Shown here: piece after piece, positions 1-6,509 of the stretch | Numbering within the stretch: the first letter of the stretch is position 1 | How the letters are laid out: each line of letters begins with the position of its first letter | Source of the DNA: Prasinococcaceae sp. CCMP 1430 | Lineage: Eukaryota > Prasinodermophyta > Palmophyllophyceae > Prasinococcales > Prasinococcaceae | Direction of reading: 5' to 3' | NCBI GenBank assembly: GCA_013416795.1 | Contig: RQSC01000014.1 | Span: 467,974 to 485,698 of the forward strand | Length of the DNA: 17,725 nt | Position numbers and translations under genes: made by a program | Notes under the pieces: model-generated | The model's database searches: none | What the model saw: only the letters and a program-made list of their open reading frames with translations | Told to the model about the DNA's origin: nothing

Positions 1-25
1 TGGGTGGGGGGTGGGGGGGGGGGGT
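1..25 (+). repeat. G-rich tract at the window edge
   Basis: Almost pure G runs, interrupted by single T residues, sit immediately upstream of the first gene's ATG. Runs of this kind could form a G-quadruplex, and they are also prone to length errors in assembly. No function can be assigned. Confidence 0.6.
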
Positions 26-32
26 ACGTGCG

Positions 33-1923
33 ATGTCGGTCAACCTCGGACCGAAGCCGGGCTTCAGCCTGTTCAACCTGCACGTGCACGGGCACCTGCA
101 CCAGGAGGGCAAGGAGAAGGACGAGAAGGACGAGAAGGAGAAGAAGGACGAGGAGGAGGCGAAGGAGCAGGACGACGCAGACGCGGCCGACGGCGAGGAC
201 GAGGGCGAGGACGAGGGCGAGGGCGACGAGGCGGAGGAGGAGGAGGAGGAGGAGGAGGAGGAGAATGCGCGCGCGCACGTGCCGCTCGCGCCGGCGTTCG
301 CCGTGCTCGCAGGCGCGGTCACGGGCGTGCTGCTGTGGGCGCGGCGGCGGCGGCAGCGTCGGCGCGCGCAGGAGGAGCGCCAGCGTCGCAAGTTCGCCGT
401 GCCGCGGCAGCGCACTGCGGGCGCCGTGGAGGTGCGCAACCGCGGCCGTAGCTGCGCGCGCGCACGCGCAAGCCCGATTGCGCGGACTCGCGTACGTGCT
501 TTGTAAGCGCTTACAAATGCTCGCGCCCTCACGCGCTCACACGCCCGCGGCAGGTCGAGGCAGCCGCTGCTGCCTCCGAGGCAGCCTCCGAGGCAGCCTC
601 TGCTGCCTCGGTTGGGGAAGATGCACAGCATCAGCAGGTGCAGCCTGTCGCTGCCGGTGCAGCAAGCGCGCCACACGCCGGGCCGCCTACGGCACCCATT
701 CCGCCCGCTGCGCCCGCAGTGCCCGCAGCGCCCGCCTCGGTGATCGCTCCGCCCGCGCCACCTGCTGCACCCATTCCGCCCGCTGCGCCCGCAGTGCCCG
801 CAGCGCCCGCCTCGGTGATCGCTCCTTCGCTCCGCCCGCGCCACCTGCGGCACCCATTCCGCCCGCTGCGCCCGCAGTGCCCACAGCGCCCGCCTCGGTG
901 ATCGCTCCGCCCGCGCCACCTGCGGCACCCATTCCGCCCGCTGCGCCCGCAGTGCCTGCAGCGCCTGCTGCGACGCCCGCCGCGCCTGAGGCTGGAGTTG
1001 ATGCCCTCTGGTCGCGACCGGTGGCGATGCCCGCGATGCCCGCTGCGCCCGCCGTGCCCGCCACCGCGCCTGTCGCGGGCGGAGAAAACGCAGACGTTGG
1101 CAGCCGAGACGGTGGGGACGGCGACTGCGGCGTAGGTGGCGGCGGCAGCAGCGTCGCCCAAGGCGGTGGAGGCGACGGCGACGGCAACGGCCACGACAGT
1201 AGCGGTCATGGCGGCAGCGGCAATGGCGGCGACAGCAGCGCGTACTCCTCCGAGCCGCTTCTCACGCCTTCGAGGGTGATGCGGCGAAATTACAGTGACA
1301 CCGACGCGCACGGTGCCCAGGGTATAGGCGGGCCCCGCCGTCACCAGCGGCGAGCGAAGGAGGTGCGTGTGCGTGTATGCGTGCGGGCGTGCAAGCGTGC
1401 ATGCGTTGGCGACGGCCACCGGTGCTGACGCGGGCGCGCTGCGCGCGAACGCGTGCCGCAGGGGCTCGGTCTGGTGAACGCGCTCGAGGCAGACGAGAGC
1501 GAGCAGGAACACGCCGCGACTGCGGTGGCTGTTGCCGTCGCGGACGTCGACGGTGGTTCCATTGAGGGCGCGCGGGCGCGCCAGGCCAAACGCACAGGCC
1601 CGGTCTTCGTTGGCGAGCAGGTATTCGAGTCGGAAGCTGCGCTCGAGAAGGAGGCTGTCGCCGCTCAGGCTGCGCGCGAGGCCGCCGAGGCCGCAGCCGG
1701 TGCTGCCGAAGCAAAGCGGCTGGCCGCAGAGAAGGAGCGCGCGCGCAAGGTCGACCGCCTTGAGGCAGCCGAGAGGGATGCCGCCGAGGCCGCCACCGCG
1801 GTCGAGAGGGCCAACCAAGACGCCAGCGAGGCCGCTGCCGCCGCCGTCGACGCCGCCGTGCGCGCGCGCCGCCTGCAGCGCGCGCGCAATCGCCAAGAGG
1901 ACCCGCCTGAATACATCGGCTGA
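33..1923 (+). CDS. Acidic single-pass membrane protein with Pro/Ala repeats and coiled-coil tail (3 exons, frame conflict)
   Basis: I do not recognise this family. The best model has exons 33-431, 554-1362 and 1462-1923, ending in TGA. Exon 1 encodes a short N-terminus, then a highly charged Lys/Glu/Asp stretch with ten consecutive Glu. A hydrophobic helix follows at about residues 87-107 (VPLAPAFAVLAGAVTGVLLW) with an Arg-rich stop-transfer flank, so one membrane span is likely. Exon 2 encodes Ala-rich sequence, 25-residue Pro/Ala repeats and a Gly/Asp/Ser-rich linker. Exon 3 is an Ala/Glu/Arg-rich coiled coil. Both introns are phase 0. Exon 2 is 809 nt, and only without the extra 8 bp in the second repeat (801 nt) do all exons share one frame; as written, translation stops at 899-901. 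The upstream sequence is short and G-rich, so an earlier start outside the window cannot be excluded. Confidence 0.5.
234..263 (+). repeat. (GAG)10 trinucleotide repeat coding poly-Glu
   Basis: Ten consecutive GAG codons give a run of glutamates just before the predicted membrane helix. Being a codon repeat, its length may vary between strains without shifting the frame. Confidence 0.9.
432..553 (+). other. Predicted intron 1 of the first gene (122 nt)
   Basis: The donor is GAG|GTGCGCAAC and the acceptor GCGGCAG|GTCGAG. Removing it joins codon-complete exon ends (phase 0) and avoids the in-frame stop at 504-506. It also replaces an Arg/Cys-rich readthrough with Ala/Ser/Glu-rich sequence. The donor and acceptor match the other introns proposed in this window. 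Confidence 0.5.
500..517. repeat. 18-bp perfect palindrome TTTGTAAGCGCTTACAAA
   Basis: The sequence equals its own reverse complement over 18 bases and lies inside predicted intron 1. It is AT-rich at both ends in an otherwise GC-rich region. It could be a dimeric protein-binding site or a small hairpin; nothing nearby identifies the ligand. Confidence 0.9.
693..965 (+). repeat. 75-bp tandem repeat, about 3.5 copies, one with an 8-bp insertion
   Basis: Copies begin with CACCCATTCCGCCCGC at 693, 768, 851 and 926. Spacing is 75, 83 and 75 bp. Each unit encodes 25 residues rich in Pro and Ala, in the style PIPPAAPAVP. The second unit carries an extra TTCGCTCC just after GATCGCTCC, a near-duplication of the adjacent bases consistent with slippage. 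It moves the coding frame from that of 554 to that of 1362. Confidence 0.95.
1363..1461 (+). other. Predicted intron 2 of the first gene (99 nt)
   Basis: The donor is GAG|GTGCGTGTG and the acceptor TGCCGCAG|GGGCTC. The intron is phase 0 and a multiple of three, but contains an in-frame TGA at 1426-1428, so splicing is needed to reach the coiled-coil exon. The unspliced reading is Cys/Arg/Val-rich and unlike the flanking protein. Confidence 0.65.
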
Positions 1924-2289
1924 GATGCGTGTCTTTGAGTTGCCGCACGGGGTACATGCCACTGCTGCTCCGCTTCCGCACGTCCGCTGTCGCACGCCAC
2001 CAGGCGCAGCGCAGCGCCGCGCCAGCGCCAGAGCGCCTCACCAGACACGAGCGCCCGCGCGCTCCTCGCCCCCCTCTCCCTGCCCCCCTCCTCTCCCTCC
2101 CCCTGCCGCTCGACCCGGCGCAGGCGCTCGACACCGCTGTGCGCGTCCATAACCCACGGGAGACACAAAGGAACGGCAAAATCAAAGCACCCTTTTCGAA
2201 TCCTGCGGCGCTTGGTGCATGCGTTTTGACCTCTGCGGGCGGCGGCTGCCGGCGGCGGCGCGGCGGCAGGGCAGGGAGGGGAGGGGTCG
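1924..2289 (+). promoter_or_regulatory. Intergenic region upstream of NAF1
   Basis: This 366-bp gap separates the first gene from NAF1 on the same strand. It contains a pyrimidine-rich tract (about 2068-2110), a short AT-richer stretch (about 2165-2200) and a GGC-rich leader. I see no canonical TATA box, no RNA gene and no convincing coding frame. The long open frames on both strands lack coding character and reflect the high GC content. Confidence 0.35.
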
Positions 2290-3972
2290 ATGGAGGCGCT
2301 GCGCGCCGCGTACGGCGGCGAGAGCTCGAGCGACGACGAGGGGGCGGCACCGGCGGCGGCGGCGGCGGCGGACGCGATGTGCTCGTCGGGCTCAGATTCG
2401 GACTCGGACTCGGACTCGGACTCGGCCTCAGACTCCGGCTCGGGCTCGGGCTCAGAGCGGGGCGGCGACGCCAGCAGCGAGACGAGCAGTCTTTTTTCTG
2501 ACGAGGAAGAGCAGCGCGCGCGCGACGCCGCGCGGGAGATGAAGACCGCGCGCCGCGCTGTGGCGGCCATGGATGCGGGTGACGACAGCGACGACGAGGG
2601 TCCGGGCGGCGCGGGCGGCATCGGCGTTGCGCCGCGCACAAAGAACGAGGCGGCCGCCCCTCCCGCGCTGCCGCCCGTTGCCTTTCAGCCCGTCGCCACC
2701 GACGCGGCAATTGGCGCCGCAGGCACCGTTGTCGCAGGCGTGCCCGAGTGGCTAGGATACGCATGGTACGTCATACGCGCCGACGTGACCGCAGGCATCC
2801 TCGACGAGGGCTCGCAGCTCTGCACGGGCGACCGGGAGCCGCTGGGCGTCGTTGACGAGGTGTTCGGGCCCGTGAGCGCGCCCTTCTACACGCTGCGCAT
2901 GCCTGTGCCAAAGGCGCGAGCCGCGCAGCGCGAGGACGCCCCCTCAGCATCGGCCGGCGAGCCCGAGCAATTGCAGCCCAAAGCAGACACGCCCGTGCCG
3001 GCGGAGCCGGCGGCGGCCACCGACGCCGCGGACGCCCCCCCTGCCAACCAGCCGGAGACAGCGAGCGTTGCGCCAGCCGACCAGAGCGAGGACGCGCTGC
3101 CGGGGATGCGCGGCGCCGAGGCCGCAGCTCAGGCTGAGGACAGGGCCGCCGCTGCTGTGGTCACCGAGGTCGGGGGCGACGCAGGCGCTGCTGCTGCCGA
3201 ACCCGAGCTCCCGCCATCCACGCGTTTTCCCTGTGCCGGCGAAGAGGTGTACTTCGTGCGTGAGCAAGCGCTGTGGCTACTGCCCACGGAGCACTACCGC
3301 AACAAGGGCTATGACGCGAGCGGCGAGGCCGACGAGGAGCTGCCTGCGCACATGCAGGAGTACTCTGATGACGAGGCCGAGGCGGAGGCGAGGGCCGCGC
3401 GCAAGCAGAAGCGTCGCGAGCGCGCTGCCGGCGCGATGGACGCTGAAACTGCGCTCGCGGGCGGCAGCGGTGGTGGGCGTGGTCAGGGCAGGGGACGCGG
3501 CAGGGGGAACGGCGGGCGCGGTGGAAAATCAGGTGCAGAGGGGCGCGGCCGTGGCCGTGGGCGCGGTCGTGGGCGCGGCGCTGGGCGCGGCGTCGGGGGT
3601 GCGACGCCCGGCGCTATGATGCCCGGCGTGGGCATAATCCCGGCGATGACTGGAGGGGCGGTGCCCGCTATGGGCGGCATGGGCGGCCCGTACATGGGCG
3701 GCGCGTATGGCGCACCGATGGGCATGGGTATGCCTGGTATGCCCGGCATGCCAGCGGGGGGGCTGCCGCCCACGTCGATGATGCCGCCGCAGCTGGCGAT
3801 GGCCTTCGCCAACCACCAGATGGGTGCAATGGGCATGGGTATGCCGCCACCCAGTGCATGGCATCCGCAGCACCCGCAGGTGCAGCCCGGCCAGCAGCCA
3901 CCGCCGCGCGGGCCACCGCCGCACGGCCCGCCCCAAGGCTATCCGCCGCCGCGCATGCCACCGCCGAGATGA
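2290..3972 (+). CDS. NAF1: H/ACA ribonucleoprotein assembly factor NAF1
   Basis: NAF1 chaperones dyskerin/Cbf5 during nuclear assembly of H/ACA snoRNPs, which guide rRNA pseudouridylation, and is then replaced by Gar1. The 560-residue ORF begins with a Ser/Asp-rich acidic region (about 33-76, likely CK2-type sites). The Gar1/Naf1 domain starts near residue 140 and carries PLGVVDEVFGPVSAPFYTLR. It resumes near 315 with GEEVYFV and ends in the NAF1 hallmark KGYDAS...DEE...YSDDEAEAEAR. About 110 low-complexity Ala/Pro/Glu residues are inserted between these halves. The tail has an Arg-Gly block (about 394-440), a Gly/Met/Pro region and a Pro/Gln-rich end. Gar1 itself is smaller, with RG at both ends, and lacks the KGxDAS-SDDE tail, so NAF1 is preferred. 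It appears to be a single exon and converges on the next gene with 136 bp between stops. Confidence 0.93.
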   Translation: MEALRAAYGGESSSDDEGAAPAAAAAADAMCSSGSDSDSDSDSDSASDSGSGSGSERGGDASSETSSLFSDEEEQRARDAAREMKTARRAVAAMDAGDDSDDEGPGGAGGIGVAPRTKNEAAAPPALPPVAFQPVATDAAIGAAGTVVAGVPEWLGYAWYVIRADVTAGILDEGSQLCTGDREPLGVVDEVFGPVSAPFYTLRMPVPKARAAQREDAPSASAGEPEQLQPKADTPVPAEPAAATDAADAPPANQPETASVAPADQSEDALPGMRGAEAAAQAEDRAAAAVVTEVGGDAGAAAAEPELPPSTRFPCAGEEVYFVREQALWLLPTEHYRNKGYDASGEADEELPAHMQEYSDDEAEAEARAARKQKRRERAAGAMDAETALAGGSGGGRGQGRGRGRGNGGRGGKSGAEGRGRGRGRGRGRGAGRGVGGATPGAMMPGVGIIPAMTGGAVPAMGGMGGPYMGGAYGAPMGMGMPGMPGMPAGGLPPTSMMPPQLAMAFANHQMGAMGMGMPPPSAWHPQHPQVQPGQQPPPRGPPPHGPPQGYPPPRMPPPR

Positions 3973-4108
3973 CGCGCGAGGCGAGCCGTCGCACGGCACA
4001 TTGCGAGCCTGTCTGCATGCGGAATGAAAGAATCAATTTTGTTACCCGCAGGCGTTGCGGCAAGCTCCAGGGCGGGCCAGCGCGTGGCCGCACGCGAGCT
4101 GGATGGCG

Positions 4109-6058
4109 CTAGAGCGCGAAGCTGCTCGCGATGAACAGCCAGATGCGCGAGCCGAGGAACATATTGGACCAGCGCAACGCCACCGATGCGCTCTGCGCTA
4201 CCTTCTCCCTGAAGTTGCGGTAGAGAAGCATCTCCAGGCCATTGACCAGGTTGTAGCGCGTGTTCGACGAGAACGCCATGTGCACGAAGCCCGCGGCCGC
4301 CGCGCGCGCCATGTAGCCCAGGGTGAAGGTCTCCCAGCTGCAAATGCACGCGGCGACGATCGCGCGGCTTAGCACGCAATTCACGGCGCCGATGGCGCCG
4401 TACAGCTTGACCTTTCCAAAGAAGCACGCGGCACGGTCGGCCAGCGTGTAGTCGCCCGGCTCGAACACGTGCGCGCACTTGCGCTCTGCCTTATCGGCGT
4501 TGTCCTTGGCCCCGCCAGGCGCCAGGAAGTACACCAGCATGAAGTCGTTGAGAGCTGCCTGTACCATGTGGCACAGAACCTGCACCCAGTCTGTCATCGC
4601 CCACGTGAGCATCGACCCTCGCACCGCGATGTTGGTGAGGATCGTCGTCACCTCGTCCAGGCAAATCTCCGTGCCCACCTTGAACAGAAATTTGGGGTCC
4701 TTCTCGAGCCTGCTGTCCACCCCCGCGCGGAGTCCTCGGATCAGCCCTTTGCGCGGCGCCTTGTCCTCCTTGGGTACGTCGGGTGCCGCAATGCGCGCCA
4801 CCCCGGCGTTCTCCTCGACCAAGCCGGGCAACAGGCTGCTCAGCTCCCTCTGTCCCCGCGCGTGCGCGGCGAGCGAGCGCAAAATGAGCTCCCTCGCGTA
4901 GTAGAAGTCCGACCAGTCGAGCCCGCGCACGGTGTAGCTCCCGATGGCGGTGCCCTTGACGGTCAGGAGATTGCATCGCTGGATGTGCAGGTCCAGACCC
5001 GTCGTGAGCGTGTTCAACGAACGCAGGAAGACACCGGCGGTATCGGGACACTCAACCAGGACGTGCGCGACCCGGTCGCCCGCCTCGCCCGCGGGCACGA
5101 GTTGCGCGGTGAGCACGCGCGGCTCGCGGCCCGGAAGGCGGACCCCCGAGTCGAGGGTGACCTTCTTGACGCCGCGCACGGGCATCTCGTGGTGGTCGCC
5201 GTCGTCGGGCCGCCAGCCTTTGAACAGCTCGCCGATGGGCATGGCGATGGAGAAGGTCGCCAATGCCTCCTCGCCTGCGGGCCAGCCGGCCTGCTCCATC
5301 ATTTGCCTGTCACCGCGGATCTGCTCGCACACCTTACTCGCGAGCTGCTCGAAGCTGCTGCGCGGGAGCTGGCCGTACTCGCCGGGGCGCCGCCCCATCT
5401 GCTGCACGAAGAACCGCAGGCGCGAGAGGCCCTGCCAGTTGGCGTCCTCGGTGTACGCGCGCGAGATGTTCAGCCTCGCCGCGCCGCTGCCCTCGTCGAA
5501 GACGTTGACGATGTCGACCAACATGCCCTTCCTGTCGATGCCCTCGGCAGTCACCAGCGTCCACGCCTCGCCGGGCTCGTTGTACAGCGAGCAGCGCGCG
5601 CCGCCGGTCGACTCGGTGTAGTACACGCTCGGCGTGAACTGCACGCCCTGCGGGCTCGACACGAGGCCGGGAGCGCTGGCCGGATCTGTCGCCTGGACGT
5701 CCTGCGCGGCGGCCCTGCCCCCCCCTGTGGCAGCGAAGAGCTGAAAGGAGCCGCCCGAGCCGCCATCGTGCTCGGACTCGGCCTCCTTGGCCGCGCTCAC
5801 CTCGTGCTCGACGACGACCGCCTCGAGCCTCTCGGCCGCCTGCGGCTGGTAGAGCACAATGCCATCGCCGTCGGCGCTCCTCTCAGCGGTCACGCCGTCG
5901 GCATCGACCTGCAGTCGGAGCGAGGCCGGAGGCTCGACGGTCGACAGCTCGGCGGCGACCTCGACATCCGTGGGCGCCTCGCCCGCACCGCCGGTCGCGG
6001 CCGTACGCGGCGCCGCGCGCCAGCTCTCATTCCCCCCCCCACCGGCGGGAGGGGGCAC
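4109..6058 (-). CDS. ACT-ACT-RETICULATA-like (DUF3411) fusion membrane protein, N-terminus unresolved
   Basis: The C-terminal part (about residues 452-645) resembles RETICULATA-related proteins (DUF3411), plastid-envelope membrane proteins of plants and algae affecting leaf/plastid metabolism. It shows DPKFLFKVGTEICLDEVTTI, a membrane segment ending YFLAPGG, RYNLVNGLEMLLYR and a terminal RWSNMFLGSRIWLF. Upstream are two ACT-like regulatory folds: about 165-222 (AWTLVTAEGIDRKGMLVDIV, then RLRFFVQ) and about 328-380 (HVLVECPDTAGVFLRSLNT). ACT domains usually bind amino acids or similar small ligands, so a ligand-regulated envelope protein is inferred. The first in-frame codon listed is GTG. The frame is open back to a TAA at 6122-6124 with no ATG, so the true start is missing. 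In-frame ATGs at 6170 and 6137 lie one base out of register, across a C9 run at 6032-6040. The product is probably plastid-targeted, but no transit peptide can be confirmed. Confidence 0.75.
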   Translation of the reverse strand: MPPPAGGGGNESWRAAPRTAATGGAGEAPTDVEVAAELSTVEPPASLRLQVDADGVTAERSADGDGIVLYQPQAAERLEAVVVEHEVSAAKEAESEHDGGSGGSFQLFAATGGGRAAAQDVQATDPASAPGLVSSPQGVQFTPSVYYTESTGGARCSLYNEPGEAWTLVTAEGIDRKGMLVDIVNVFDEGSGAARLNISRAYTEDANWQGLSRLRFFVQQMGRRPGEYGQLPRSSFEQLASKVCEQIRGDRQMMEQAGWPAGEEALATFSIAMPIGELFKGWRPDDGDHHEMPVRGVKKVTLDSGVRLPGREPRVLTAQLVPAGEAGDRVAHVLVECPDTAGVFLRSLNTLTTGLDLHIQRCNLLTVKGTAIGSYTVRGLDWSDFYYARELILRSLAAHARGQRELSSLLPGLVEENAGVARIAAPDVPKEDKAPRKGLIRGLRAGVDSRLEKDPKFLFKVGTEICLDEVTTILTNIAVRGSMLTWAMTDWVQVLCHMVQAALNDFMLVYFLAPGGAKDNADKAERKCAHVFEPGDYTLADRAACFFGKVKLYGAIGAVNCVLSRAIVAACICSWETFTLGYMARAAAAGFVHMAFSSNTRYNLVNGLEMLLYRNFREKVAQSASVALRWSNMFLGSRIWLFIASSFAL

Positions 6059-6120
6059 GCCCCTGCCGCCGCCGCCGCCGCGCTCGCGCGCGCGCGCGGT
6101 CCGTTTGTTTTCCCGCCCGT

Positions 6121-6260
6121 ATTAGGATACGCTCCATTTCGTTACAAATGAAGGATTCCAAAATCGCCATAATACTTCACATAACATCCAAAACATCCGA
6201 TGTGGATTCCGTTATACTTCGGTACAGCACCGAATCCATTCGGGGGTTTGGGGGGGCACC
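6121..6260 (-). promoter_or_regulatory. AT-rich island with imperfect inverted repeat, upstream of the RETICULATA-like gene
   Basis: About 130 bp of strikingly AT-rich sequence sits in very GC-rich DNA. TGGATTC at 6203-6209 and TTCGGT at 6218-6223 face ACCGAATCCA at 6229-6238. The right arm complements the two left pieces joined together, giving a hairpin with a bulge of about 9 nt. GGATTCC followed by ATACTTC occurs twice (near 6154 and 6205). The position just 5' of the minus-strand gene suggests its promoter or leader. ATGs at 6170 and 6137 (-) fall here. Confidence 0.45.
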
Positions 6261-6352
6261 TCGCGCCGTGGTGCGAGCCGGGAGTACATGGTTCGTAATG
6301 AGGTGAAGTGAGGGCACGGGCGAGCTCAGTTTTGAGATGGCGACAAGGGCAG

Positions 6353-6405
6353 GGCTGCGGTTAGGGCTTGCGGTGACCCTTAGGGTTGTTGAGTTTAGGG
6401 TTCAT
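6353..6405. repeat. Degenerate telomere-like repeats (TTAGGG / TTTAGGG)
   Basis: GGTTAGGG, CCTTAGGGTT and GTTTAGGGTT occur within about 45 bp. On the minus strand they read as AACCCTAA, close to the plant telo-box found in promoters of translation and ribosome genes. They lie 3' of the TPR-phosphoesterase gene and 5' of the RETICULATA-like gene, both on the minus strand. They could be a telo-box cluster serving the latter or an old interstitial telomere scar. The rest of 6260-6509 holds a G-rich stretch and no recognisable gene. Confidence 0.6.
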
Positions 6406-6509
6406 GCTATCGGAGCTGCTCCGGCGACGAGTCCGATCCGATCCGGGCGCGGCGACCGCTGGCCCGTGCCCGCGCTCCGCTGTTGGTCGCGCGGGCGTGC
6501 GCTCGCTTC

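Noticed and set aside
693-965. Regular repeats as a CRISPR array
   Set aside because: The repeats are contiguous without unique spacers, lie in a coding frame and belong to a eukaryotic gene.
4-1428. Single long plus-strand ORF over the first 1.4 kb as one gene
   Set aside because: Its first two thirds are Arg/Thr/Cys/Ser-rich out-of-frame reading, and it has no ATG at its start. Only the part after about 830 belongs to the proposed gene.
2188-2200. TTCGAATCC resembling a tRNA T-loop
   Set aside because: The flanks cannot form a T-stem, and no D-arm, anticodon arm or acceptor stem is found in either direction.
1262-2764. 500-residue minus-strand ORF over the intergenic region and the NAF1 start
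   Set aside because: Extremely Arg/Pro-rich and no domain; explained by GC skew in codon positions of the opposite strand.
2890-3235. NAF1 domain insert as an unspliced intron
   Set aside because: No donor and acceptor in the local GTGCG/CGCAG style flank it, and its Ala/Pro/Glu composition resembles the disordered parts of the same protein. RNA evidence could still overturn this.
4469-6151. 560-residue plus-strand ORF antisense to the RETICULATA-like gene
   Set aside because: Composition is Arg/His/Leu/Pro-rich with no domain. Long open antisense frames are expected at this GC content and the minus strand holds recognised domains.
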